NCBI RefSeq assembly: GCF_003112455.1
Contig: NZ_BDQX01000381.1
Coordinates: 76,948 to 126,103 of the forward strand
DNA: 49,156 nucleotides
Source: Paenibacillus agaridevorans
GTDB lineage: Bacteria > Bacillota > Bacilli > Paenibacillales > Paenibacillaceae
Reading direction: 5' to 3'
Shown: positions 1 to 8,016 of the stretch, one piece after another
Layout: each line of letters begins with the position of its first letter
Position numbering within the stretch: the first letter of the stretch is position 1
Made by a program: the position numbers and the translations under genes
The notes under the pieces: generated by a model
What the model was told of the DNA's origin: nothing
Seen by the model: only the letters and a program-made list of their open reading frames with translations
Databases searched by the model: none

Positions 1-99
1 CAGCCCGTCAGCCCCTGCCGTTGCAGTCGGCGGTAGATGCCGCCTGTCGGCCCCTCAGCCCGTCAGCCCCTGCTGATGCAGCCGGCGGTAGATGCCGCC
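1..99. repeat. imperfect 55-bp tandem duplication at the 3' end of the ABC exporter gene
   Basis: Positions 1-44 and 56-99 match at about 41 of 44 bases, with an 11-base spacer (45-55). The right copy encodes the last residues of the leftward ABC exporter (GGIYRRLHQQGLTG). The left copy lies beyond the stop codon and is out of frame with it, because the period is 55. It looks like a recent local duplication of the gene tail. The left copy reaches the window edge, so more copies may exist outside. Confidence 0.8.
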
Positions 100-1776
100 G
101 CGTTCCATCAGCTCGTCATGCGTGCCGCTCTCGGCGATGCCTTGCTCGGCCACGACGAAGATGCGGTCAGCGTTGCGGACGGTGCCCAGCCTGTGGGCGA
201 TGACCAGTGTGGTGCGTCCCTTGGACAGCTCGGCCAGAGCTTGCTGGATGGAAGCTTCCGTCTCCGTATCAAGCGCCGATGTTGCTTCGTCCAGGATCAG
301 GATCGGCGGATTTTTCAGGAAGATGCGGGCAATGGACAGCCGCTGCTTCTGTCCGCCGGACAGCTTGACGCCGCGTTCGCCGATCAGCGTATCGAGTCCG
401 TCCGGCATGGAGTCAATCATCTCCGCGAGCTGGGCGCGCTCCGCAGCCTGCCGGATCTCCTGCTCGCTTGCGCCGAGCCGGCCATACTCGATATTTTCGC
501 GGATCGTTCCGTCGAACAGGAATACATCCTGCTGCACAATGCCGATCTGCTCGCGCAGGCTGCGCAGCGGCATATCGCGAATGTCCAGGCCATCGATCAT
601 AATTTGTCCTCCCGCAATGTCGTAAAAGCGGGGAAGCAGACTGCAAAGCGTGGATTTGCCGCCGCCCGACGGCCCGACCAGCGCGATGGTTTCGCCGGCG
701 CGAATGTCCATGCTCAGATTGCTGACGATCGACTTGTCCGACTCATAACCGAAGCTTACGTTCCGATACACGATATCGCCGCGGAGTTGGCCGATGCTGC
801 GGGCGTCGGGCTTCTCCTTTACGTCGGGCTCGGTATGAATCAATTCCTCGTAGCGGCGGAAGCCCGCGAGCCCCTTGGGTATCGTCTCGATCAGGGAATT
901 GATCGTGCGGATCGGTCCCAGGAAGACGTTGGAGAGCAGGATGAACGCCATGAAGTCGCCATTGCTCATTTTTCCTTCAATGACGAACCAGGCTCCGCAG
1001 ACGATGACGAACAGGGAAACGAACTTCAGCATGACGAAGCTGATAGAGGAATGCCAGGCCATAACCTTGTACGTGATCAATTTGGTCAAGCGGAACTGAT
1101 TGTTGTTCTGGCTGAACTTCTCGATCTCGAACGGCTCGTTGGCGAAAGCCTGAACGACCCGCATGCCGCTGACGTTATTTTCGACTCGCGCGTTATAGTC
1201 GGCGATGTCGCTGAACATTTTTTTGAAGGCGGCGTTCATCTTGCGGGAGAAATGCAGCGATACCCAGATCATAAGCGGCACGATGACAAACGTTAGGAGA
1301 GCCAGCTGCCAGTTGATGCCGAGCATGATGCCCAGAGCGCCGAGCAGCGTCATGACGGCGATGAACAGATCCTCGGGAGCATGGTGGGCGACCTCGCCCA
1401 TATCCATGACATCGTTGGTCATGCGGGAGACGAGATGTCCGGTTTTGTTGTTGTCGAAGAAACGGAACGACAGCTTCTGCACCCGCTTGAACAGATTGCG
1501 GCGCATGTCCGTCTCGATATTGATGCCGAGCTTGTGTCCATGATAGGTGACGACAAAATGAAATACGGAGCTCAGTAAATAGATCCCGAGCAAAATAAGT
1601 CCGGCCCACAGAATCGACATCCAGTTGCCCTTGGGAAGCAAGTCGTCGATGATGATATTGATAGCCATCGGGAATGTCAGATCCAGCAGAGCGGCCATGA
1701 TGGCGCTGCCGAAAGCAAGGGTGAAAAGCCACTTGTAGGGCTTGTAATACGAGAAAAAACGACGTAAAGTCTGCAC
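55..1776 (-). CDS. ABC exporter, fused membrane and ATPase domains (multidrug/lipid/siderophore type)
   Basis: A 573-residue half-transporter that should act as a homodimer in the membrane. Residues about 1-310 form the six-helix exporter domain. The rest is the ATPase domain, with Walker A GPSGGGKST (about 367), the Q-loop region IGIVQQDVFLF, signature LSGGQKQR, Walker B ILILDEATSALD and switch His in IAHRLG. All catalytic residues are present. The start is GTG at 1776, behind a GGAAGG ribosome site. It is divergent from an AraC regulator, and a Fur-box-like site lies between them, so a role in siderophore or iron-complex movement is plausible (compare the YbtPQ-YbtA pairing). This is inference; sequence alone does not give the substrate. 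Confidence 0.9.
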   Translation of the reverse strand: MQTLRRFFSYYKPYKWLFTLAFGSAIMAALLDLTFPMAINIIIDDLLPKGNWMSILWAGLILLGIYLLSSVFHFVVTYHGHKLGINIETDMRRNLFKRVQKLSFRFFDNNKTGHLVSRMTNDVMDMGEVAHHAPEDLFIAVMTLLGALGIMLGINWQLALLTFVIVPLMIWVSLHFSRKMNAAFKKMFSDIADYNARVENNVSGMRVVQAFANEPFEIEKFSQNNNQFRLTKLITYKVMAWHSSISFVMLKFVSLFVIVCGAWFVIEGKMSNGDFMAFILLSNVFLGPIRTINSLIETIPKGLAGFRRYEELIHTEPDVKEKPDARSIGQLRGDIVYRNVSFGYESDKSIVSNLSMDIRAGETIALVGPSGGGKSTLCSLLPRFYDIAGGQIMIDGLDIRDMPLRSLREQIGIVQQDVFLFDGTIRENIEYGRLGASEQEIRQAAERAQLAEMIDSMPDGLDTLIGERGVKLSGGQKQRLSIARIFLKNPPILILDEATSALDTETEASIQQALAELSKGRTTLVIAHRLGTVRNADRIFVVAEQGIAESGTHDELMERGGIYRRLHQQGLTG

Positions 1777-1945
1777 GCGCTTATCTTCCTTCCTTCTAAA
1801 GGTAGTTCAAAAAAATAAATGATTCAAAGCTATATTAGGTTGTTGTCATCGAGGAAGTCAATCGCTGACGAAAGGCTCCTGGACAAGTGGAAAAGAGAAG
1901 CGAAAGCCCGGAACATCCGCATTTTATTAGATTTATAGCTGTTAA

Positions 1946-1960
1946 TGATAATCAAAATCA
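1946..1960. promoter_or_regulatory. Fur-box-like operator in the divergent promoter region
   Basis: The sequence TGATAATCAAAATCA matches the Bacillus 7-1-7 Fur consensus (TGATAAT-n-ATTATCA) at 12 of the 14 defined positions. It lies in the 239-bp gap between the ABC exporter and the AraC regulator, about 55 bp before the latter's start codon. Nothing else clear was seen in this gap. Confidence 0.6.
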
Positions 1961-2015
1961 GTTAAAATCAGCATAGAACTATATCACTTTGGCACATTGT
2001 GTGGAGGCAGAAGGT

Positions 2016-3068
2016 ATGGGGAAGTCAATCGGAAAAGCGAATGCGAGGATAGACGCGGGAAGTTCGAAGGCGAGAAGGACAAGCTTTATTCAAGACGAAA
2101 AAGGGATGTTTGTCGACGGTCTTGAATCAATGGCCCGGCAATTCGGGATGCAAAGGCGCCGCTTTGGAAACGGCTGGTGTTACGACATGCCGAAGAGCCG
2201 GGGAGAAGGCTGGATCATCCAGATGAGCCCGGAGCCGGGTTTGTTTTGCGTCAGCGCATGGTTCAAGGTGGTATCAAAACTTTCGTATACGTTCGATACG
2301 GATAAACCTTGCATGTGGTTGTTCAGCGTCAGCAAAGGACGAATAACGATATCCGGACAAGGCAGGAGCGACCGGGAGCTGAAGCCGATGAATCAGGTCG
2401 TTGCGAGCCCGGGAACACCGATTACGATCCATTATTCCGATGAGGAACTTATATGCTTCGACGCGATGATCGTGTTCGAAGAATATATCCACGGCAGACT
2501 GCTTGCGGGCGGCGGCCCGGAGACCGCTTTTAAACCAGGCGAAGCCCGGCTATGGACGGAGCCTCAGATCAATACGCCGGATGTGCTGCTCGCGATGGAT
2601 GAGCTGAAATGGTCGATACGGAAGGCTGTAACGCCGCTGCCTTATTACTATTTTAAATGCGGGGAAATTCTGATGCTGATCAAGCGCAATCAGGAACAAC
2701 CGGAGCTGATCGACAAGAGGCGCGCCGACCATGTGACATGGGACAATAAGCAGCGCATCTTCAAGGTTAAAGATGCAATCGACCGAAACATGTTGGAGCC
2801 GCCCAACTTATCTCGTCTGGCTGCGCTTGCGGCGATGAGCGAGAGCAAGCTGCGGCGTTCGTTCAAGCTGGTTTACGGCGTGACGATCGCCGCTTATGTC
2901 CGCGAGGGCAAGATGCAGCAAGCGATGCGGATGCTGGCCAAGGATGAGATGAGCATCCGGGATATCGCGAGAGCCTGCGGGTACGAATGCGCCGGACGCT
3001 TCTCCGCCGTATTCCGCAAGATACATCATATTACGCCGAGCCAATACCGCAAATCATTTGATCTATGA
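2016..3068 (+). CDS. AraC-family transcriptional regulator, probably of siderophore uptake
   Basis: A protein of about 350 residues. The C-terminal 100 residues are a double helix-turn-helix of the PchR/YbtA-like kind (LSRLAALAAMSESKLRRSF ... IRDIARACGYECAGRFSAVFRK ... TPSQYRK). The N-terminal 240 residues are an unassigned sensing domain. I chose the ATG at 2016 because GGAGG at 2003-2007 is spaced 8 bases before it; an in-frame TTG at 1989 has no such site. AraC proteins of this type often sense a ferric siderophore and activate its transporter. The Fur-like box upstream and the iron genes downstream support that, but the ligand is unknown. Confidence 0.85.
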   Translation: MGKSIGKANARIDAGSSKARRTSFIQDEKGMFVDGLESMARQFGMQRRRFGNGWCYDMPKSRGEGWIIQMSPEPGLFCVSAWFKVVSKLSYTFDTDKPCMWLFSVSKGRITISGQGRSDRELKPMNQVVASPGTPITIHYSDEELICFDAMIVFEEYIHGRLLAGGGPETAFKPGEARLWTEPQINTPDVLLAMDELKWSIRKAVTPLPYYYFKCGEILMLIKRNQEQPELIDKRRADHVTWDNKQRIFKVKDAIDRNMLEPPNLSRLAALAAMSESKLRRSFKLVYGVTIAAYVREGKMQQAMRMLAKDEMSIRDIARACGYECAGRFSAVFRKIHHITPSQYRKSFDL

Positions 3069-3119
3069 TCGGACTGGGAGAACAAGTCATGACCATACGA
3101 CATAGGGGAGGGAGCAGCG

Positions 3120-4769
3120 ATGTTGAAAACAGCAAGGAACGGGGGCGTGCCGCTGGAGCGGCTTCGGGTGCGGTTGATCGATATTGAACTGTTTGCCGGG
3201 GCGGAAGGAGAAAGGATGGAGCGGCAATTAACGCTGCTTCCCGCGCTCATCGTGCCGATTCGCGGCGAGGGCGAGCTGGAACTGGATGCCGGATCGCTGA
3301 GATTGGTACGAGACCGCGCTTACCCGGTGCGTCCGGACAGCACATTCGGCCTGCTGTCGGATCGGGGCGGCGAGCTGGCAGCGGCCATTTTGCACTTCGA
3401 GGCGACAATCGAACCCGGTAAGGAGCAACTGCCCCTCGCGGCTCTGCCGGCTGCGCATCTGATCGAAATGTTGTTCGAAGGCAAGGATGAGCTGAACGTT
3501 CCCGTGAAAGGGAGGCTCGCCCACTTATGCCGCTCCATTTATGAGAATTGGCGAAGCGAAGACGGTCTTAAGAGATGGCGGGCGGAGCTTGATATGAACG
3601 AGCTGATCTATTCGCTGCTGTCGGCGGAGAGGGTTGGCAGCAAGGCGTCGACCGAGTCCGCTCTGGAGAGGTCGAGGGCTTTCATGGAGGAACGGTTCCA
3701 TGAAGACTTATCAATTGAGCGTCTGGCTTCCATTGCGAAGCTGAGTCCGAAATATTATGTGGATGCGTTCAAAAAGACGTACGGCGTCAGCGCGATCGAC
3801 ACCTTGACGAACATTCGAATGAACCGCGCGAAAAAACTGATGCTCCATTCCGGGCTGCGAATGAAGGAGGTGGCTCATCAGGTCGGCTTTGCCGACGAGT
3901 TTTACTTCAGCCGCAAGTTCAAGAAGTTCGCCGGCATGTCACCCACGGCTTATATGAAGTCTCGCAGCAAGAGAATCGTCGTATACGGCTCCTCCTCGAT
4001 CATCGGCTATATGCTGGCTCTCGGCATTATTCCGTATGCGGCCCCGTTGCATCCGAAGTGGACGAAGCTGTACATCGAGCGTTACGGGGCGGATATTCCG
4101 GTTCATCTGGACGCCTTCCGCCAGAATCATCGCCGCATGGCCAATATCGAGCAGCTCGTCGGAACAAAGCCGGAGCTGATCGTATGCGCCAACGAAACGG
4201 AGGACTGGGAGCGGCAGCGGCTTGCGAAGATTGCGCCTGTGTTCTTGCTGCCTTCCGAGGAGACGGGCTGGGAGTCCGTTCTGCTTGCGTTAGCCGCCAG
4301 GCTGGACGCCGAGGCCGAGGCACGGCAGTGGATTCTCGACTACGATCGAAAGGCGGAGGAGCGCTGCAGCCTCGTTCGCGCCGGAACGCTAGGACCAGGG
4401 CGCAACGTTCTGCAAATCCGCCTGGTCAAAGACCGGATGTACCTGGATTGCAGCTCGACGTTTCACGATGTGATGGTAAAAGGCTTGGGCTTCACATCGC
4501 TGCATCCTTATATGCCTTCGGATCACGGTCGTCCGATTACGCTGGAGGAGCTCGGCAGGCTGGACGCCGATTGGGCGTTCATGCTGATCCGCAAGGAATC
4601 CGAGACGCTTGAACGGTGGAGAACGCTGCGCGAATCGTCGGATTGGCAGGCGCTCCCCGTAGTGAGGGACAACCGGCTCAGACTGCTGCCCTCCGATCCA
4701 TGGCGGGAATATTCGCCGATTGCAATCGAGCGGTGTCTGGAGATGGCGTTTGCTATGATAGTTGAGTAA
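3120..4769 (+). CDS. btr: Btr-like regulator: AraC DNA-binding domain fused to a siderophore-binding domain
   Basis: This 549-residue protein has three parts. Residues about 1-175 are an N-terminal arm. Residues about 180-285 are an AraC double helix-turn-helix (LSIERLASIAKLSPKYYVDAFKK ... MKEVAHQVGFADEFYFSRKFKKFAG). Residues about 288-548 resemble a TroA/FeuA-type periplasmic-binding domain (RIVVYGSSSIIGYMLALGI ... KPELIVCANETEDWE ... ITLEELGRLDADWAF) but with no signal peptide. That architecture is the hallmark of B. subtilis Btr, which binds bacillibactin in the cytoplasm and activates feuABC. The gene sits directly before a FeuA-like gene, the same order as in B. subtilis. The start ATG at 3120 follows a GGGAGGGAG ribosome site. 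Residues contacting the ligand cannot be read from the sequence. Confidence 0.88.
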   Translation: MLKTARNGGVPLERLRVRLIDIELFAGAEGERMERQLTLLPALIVPIRGEGELELDAGSLRLVRDRAYPVRPDSTFGLLSDRGGELAAAILHFEATIEPGKEQLPLAALPAAHLIEMLFEGKDELNVPVKGRLAHLCRSIYENWRSEDGLKRWRAELDMNELIYSLLSAERVGSKASTESALERSRAFMEERFHEDLSIERLASIAKLSPKYYVDAFKKTYGVSAIDTLTNIRMNRAKKLMLHSGLRMKEVAHQVGFADEFYFSRKFKKFAGMSPTAYMKSRSKRIVVYGSSSIIGYMLALGIIPYAAPLHPKWTKLYIERYGADIPVHLDAFRQNHRRMANIEQLVGTKPELIVCANETEDWERQRLAKIAPVFLLPSEETGWESVLLALAARLDAEAEARQWILDYDRKAEERCSLVRAGTLGPGRNVLQIRLVKDRMYLDCSSTFHDVMVKGLGFTSLHPYMPSDHGRPITLEELGRLDADWAFMLIRKESETLERWRTLRESSDWQALPVVRDNRLRLLPSDPWREYSPIAIERCLEMAFAMIVE

Positions 4770-4813
4770 TCTGGATTATTTCCATGTTCGATCTGGATAT
4801 AATCCATGGTCGA
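4770..4813. promoter_or_regulatory. tandem 22-bp direct repeat, candidate AraC/Btr operator
   Basis: Units 4770-4791 and 4792-4813 share 17 of 22 bases. Each starts TCTGGAT, has CCATG in the middle and ends TCGA. They begin immediately after the stop codon of the Btr-like gene, and the second unit reaches into the expected -35 position of the promoter at 4830. Two head-to-tail sites about two helical turns apart and touching the -35 are the usual geometry for an AraC-family activator. Binding itself is inferred. Confidence 0.6.
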
Positions 4814-4829
4814 AACAGCATCCATATCC

Positions 4830-4856
4830 TATAATCGCTAATGATAATCAATATCA
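4830..4856 (+). promoter_or_regulatory. -10 box and Fur-box-like operator of the feuA-like operon
   Basis: A consensus TATAAT stands at 4830-4835. The hexamer 17 bases before it (TGGTCG) is a poor -35, as expected for an activator-dependent promoter. TGATAATCAATATCA at 4842-4856 matches the Fur 7-1-7 consensus at 13 of 14 defined positions and would cover the transcription start. This predicts iron repression by Fur together with activation through the upstream direct repeat. Confidence 0.7.
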
Positions 4857-4883
4857 ATTAGAGAAACAGGAGAGGTGCTGGCA

Positions 4884-5900
4884 ATGAGGTTGAAAAATGG
4901 TATGGCGGGTCTTATGCTGCTGCTTGCGTTGTCGCTTGCGATAACGGCTTGCGGGGGAGGAAATAACGGCAACAACGAGCCGGCGGGGAGCCCGGCGGCA
5001 ACGGAGACGGCAACGGCCGAAGCAACGGTGCAGCCTACGGAAGAAACGGCGACAGGCACGCAGGTCATTAAATATTTGGACCAGGAATATGAAATTCCGG
5101 CGAACGTGGAACGAATCGTAATCACGGGCGCGGTAGAAGCAATGGAAGACTCCATCGTGCTCGACGTGAAGCCGGTTGGCGCGATTTCGTTCGGCGGCGA
5201 ATTCCCGGCGCTGTTCCAGTCGATTACGACGGACGCGGTATCGGTGGGAGAGAAGACGGAGCCGAACTTCGAGCAAATCCTGTCTCTGAAGCCGGATGTC
5301 ATCTTGGGCTCCACGAAGTTCCCTGCCGAAGTAACGGAGAAGCTGGCGACAATCGCACCTACGATTCTGTATTCGCATATCTCGACGAACTGGGAAGCAA
5401 ATCTGAAGCTGCTGGGCCAACTGAGCGGCAAGGAAGCGCAGGCGGAAGAAGAAGTAGCGAAATACAAGGCCGATCTCGAAGCGGCGAAGTCGCAGCTTGG
5501 CGACAAGCTAAAGGACCAGAAGGTCGCGGTCGTTCGTATTCGCCAAGGCGGCAAAATGTTCATCTACCCGACGAACGTATATTTTAACCCGATTCTGTAC
5601 GAGGAACTGGGACTGACGGCTCCGGATGCGGTCGCCGCGGCGAAAGCGCAGGAAGAGATCACGACCGAGCAGCTTGCCGCGATCAATCCAGACTTTCTGT
5701 TCCTGCAGTTCGAGCCGACGGAGAACGCGGACGCGCCTAAAGCTCTGGAAGATTTGCAGAACAATCCAATCGCCAAGACGACGGCAGCGTTCAAGAGCGG
5801 CAACGTGTTCATCAACATCGTCGATCCGCTCGCGCAAGGCGGCACGGCTTATAGCAAGATCGAATTCCTGAAGGCGGCCGTAGCCAAGCTTGCTCCATAA
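4884..5900 (+). CDS. feuA: ferric-siderophore-binding lipoprotein (FeuA-like)
   Basis: The solute-binding component of an iron-siderophore ABC importer, tethered to the outer face of the membrane. A signal peptide runs to the lipobox ITAC with Cys at about residue 23. It is followed by a Gly/Asn/Thr-rich linker and a TroA-like binding fold (NVERIVITGAVEAMED ... PNFEQILSLKPDVILGS ... AAINPDFLFLQFEP). The start ATG 4884 is preceded by GGAGAGG with 8-base spacing; a GTG at 4875 overlaps that site and is unlikely. It is the first gene of the operon with two permeases and an esterase, behind a promoter with Fur- and AraC-type sites. The catecholate trilactone specificity is inferred from the neighbours. 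Confidence 0.88.
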   Translation: MRLKNGMAGLMLLLALSLAITACGGGNNGNNEPAGSPAATETATAEATVQPTEETATGTQVIKYLDQEYEIPANVERIVITGAVEAMEDSIVLDVKPVGAISFGGEFPALFQSITTDAVSVGEKTEPNFEQILSLKPDVILGSTKFPAEVTEKLATIAPTILYSHISTNWEANLKLLGQLSGKEAQAEEEVAKYKADLEAAKSQLGDKLKDQKVAVVRIRQGGKMFIYPTNVYFNPILYEELGLTAPDAVAAAKAQEEITTEQLAAINPDFLFLQFEPTENADAPKALEDLQNNPIAKTTAAFKSGNVFINIVDPLAQGGTAYSKIEFLKAAVAKLAP

Positions 5901-5924
5901 CCGAATCCGATAAGGCGTGTGAAT

Positions 5925-6932
5925 ATGCGACACAACAACGTACTGCCGGCAGTCATCCTCGTGATGGCGCCGGCAGCAGCCCTGCTATTGATCATTTTGT
6001 CTATTCTGTACGGCTCCAAAAATATTACGGCTCTTACGGTATGGCAGGCCGTCGCCCACTTCGACCCGGATAATGTCGATCACCAGATCATCCGCCATGC
6101 CCGGCTTCCCCGCGCGGTCGGGGCGCTGGTCATCGGCGCGGCGCTTGCCGTGTCCGGGGCGCTTATGCAGGGAATGACGCGCAACTACCTCGCTTCGCCA
6201 TCGATCATGGGCGTCTCCGACGGCTCGGTGCTGCTGGTGACGTTCGCGATGATTTTTCTGCCCTATTCGGGTTCGACGGGGCTCATTATCGTCTCGGTGA
6301 TCGGCTCTGCGCTCGGTGCGGGGCTGGTGTTCGGCTTGGCCTGGCTTATTCCGGGTGGCCTGTCGCCGGTCAAACTAGCCATTCTCGGCACGATCGTCGG
6401 CACCTTCCTGAGCGGCGTATCGGCTGCTGCCGCGAGTTACTTTCAGTATTCGCAGAGCGTCAGCTTCTGGTACAACGCCAGGCTCCATCAAATAGACCCC
6501 GAACTGCTAAAGATCGTGATTCCGTTCGTGGCGGCCGGGCTTCTGCTGGCGCTTTGTCTGGCGAAGTCTGTGACGGTGTTGTCGCTCGGCGAGGATATAG
6601 CCTCCGGTCTTGGACAACGAACGGCGCTGACGAGAGGGCTCGTCATTCTCGCCGTCGTGGTGCTCACCGGAGCTGCCGTTGCGCTTGCGGGCAAAATCGC
6701 CTTCATCGGCCTGATCGTCCCGCATTTGGCGCGATTCCTCGTCGGAGTCGATTATCGGCGCATCATCCCGTTATCCGCCGCGATGGGCGCCCTGTTTCTC
6801 GGGCTGTGCGATCTGATCTCGCGTTTCCTGAACGCGCCATTCGAGACGCCGATCGGCGTCGTGACAGCGCTGTTTGGCGTTCCTTTCTTTCTCTACCTGA
6901 TCAAGACGAGAGGAGGGGGCAAACATGCGTAA
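5925..6932 (+). CDS. feuB: FecCD-family siderophore permease (FeuB-like)
   Basis: An integral membrane permease of about 335 residues with many hydrophobic helices. It has the family hallmarks RLPRAVGALVIGAALAVSGA near the N-terminus and GKIAFIGLIVPHLARFLVG near residue 260. The latter is the cytoplasmic loop region that contacts the ATPase. It follows the binding lipoprotein by 24 bases and its end overlaps the second permease by 8 bases, so the two are translationally coupled. The ATG at 5925 has AAGG 9 bases upstream; GTG 5919 is an alternative. The two permeases should form a heterodimer. Confidence 0.9.
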   Translation: MRHNNVLPAVILVMAPAAALLLIILSILYGSKNITALTVWQAVAHFDPDNVDHQIIRHARLPRAVGALVIGAALAVSGALMQGMTRNYLASPSIMGVSDGSVLLVTFAMIFLPYSGSTGLIIVSVIGSALGAGLVFGLAWLIPGGLSPVKLAILGTIVGTFLSGVSAAAASYFQYSQSVSFWYNARLHQIDPELLKIVIPFVAAGLLLALCLAKSVTVLSLGEDIASGLGQRTALTRGLVILAVVVLTGAAVALAGKIAFIGLIVPHLARFLVGVDYRRIIPLSAAMGALFLGLCDLISRFLNAPFETPIGVVTALFGVPFFLYLIKTRGGGKHA

Positions 6933-7947
6933 AGGCGCGTCCGTTCGGACGGGAGCGGCGTTCGGCGGGACGACGTTTGTTATTCTTGCCGCGATTTATT
7001 TGAGCGTAACAAACGGCATGTTCGACATGTCCGTGCTCGATGTGGCCAAGACGCTGCTGCGCATTGACCCCGTCCGTGAACATGACCTTGTCGTGTTCGA
7101 GTTCCGTCTGCCCCGGATCGTGTTGGCCATGCTGGTCGGCGCCGCGCTCGGCATGGCGGGAAACGTTATTCAAGGCGTCACGCGGAACGGGCTTGCCGAT
7201 CCCGGCATTCTTGGCATTAACGCCGGAGCGGGAATGACGGTCGTTCTCTTCATGTTTCTGACTCAAGGAGCGATAGCGGCATCCGGCTGGCTGGGCGTCA
7301 TGCTCAAGCCGATGTTCGGTCTCGCGGGAGGTTTGCTCGCAACCTCTTTGATCTACCTGTTCGCGAGGCATAATGGCAGCCTGGATCCGCAACGCCTTAT
7401 TTTGGTGGGAATAGCGATTGCTTCGGGATTCGGGGCAGTTACGATATATGTTTCGCTTAAGATGAATCCGAACGACTTCGAGATGGCCGCGGTGTGGCTC
7501 GCAGGGAGTATCTATAGCGCCAACTGGAAGTTCGTCGTCACGATGCTGCCGTGGCTGCTCGCGATGCCGATCTTGTTGTGGAGACGGTCGCGGGTGCTGG
7601 ACCTATTTCAACTAGGCGAACCGACGGCTGGAGGACTCGGAGTGAACGTGGAGAGGGAGAAAAATATGTTGCTCGCTTGCAGCATCGCGCTCGTCAGCGC
7701 CTCCGTTGCCGTGTCGGGAAGCATCGGCTTCGTAGGGCTGATCGCTCCGCATTTGGCTCGAAGGCTTGTAGGAGAGCGCCATAGCGCAACGTTGCCGCTC
7801 AGCGGACTGATCGGGACGGCGATGGTCGTCGTCGGCGATTTCATCGGCAAGACGGTGTTCGCTCCGGCGGAACTCGCGGTCGGCATCGTGATATCGATTA
7901 TCGGCGTTCCCTATTTTGTGTTTTTGCTTATCCGGGCCAGACGATGA
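6925..7947 (+). CDS. feuC: FecCD-family siderophore permease (FeuC-like)
   Basis: The second membrane subunit, 340 residues, with the same signatures as its partner (RLPRIVLAMLVGAALGMAGN and SGSIGFVGLIAPHLARRLVG). The start ATG lies inside the end of the preceding permease gene, behind GAGGAGGGGG. No ATPase gene follows. In B. subtilis the Feu permease is likewise energised by YusV, encoded elsewhere, and a similar arrangement is likely here. Confidence 0.9.
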   Translation: MRKGASVRTGAAFGGTTFVILAAIYLSVTNGMFDMSVLDVAKTLLRIDPVREHDLVVFEFRLPRIVLAMLVGAALGMAGNVIQGVTRNGLADPGILGINAGAGMTVVLFMFLTQGAIAASGWLGVMLKPMFGLAGGLLATSLIYLFARHNGSLDPQRLILVGIAIASGFGAVTIYVSLKMNPNDFEMAAVWLAGSIYSANWKFVVTMLPWLLAMPILLWRRSRVLDLFQLGEPTAGGLGVNVEREKNMLLACSIALVSASVAVSGSIGFVGLIAPHLARRLVGERHSATLPLSGLIGTAMVVVGDFIGKTVFAPAELAVGIVISIIGVPYFVFLLIRARR

Positions 7948-8016
7948 AGGCGAACAAGCGAATGGCCACGGTACTCATTTACCACGTCCGAGCGGCAGGC
8001 GGGCGAAAACGGGAGT

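Noticed and set aside
37..1296. Long plus-strand open frame (419 codons) across the ABC exporter gene
   Set aside because: It is antisense to a gene with complete ABC motifs, has no ribosome site and shows no recognisable domain.
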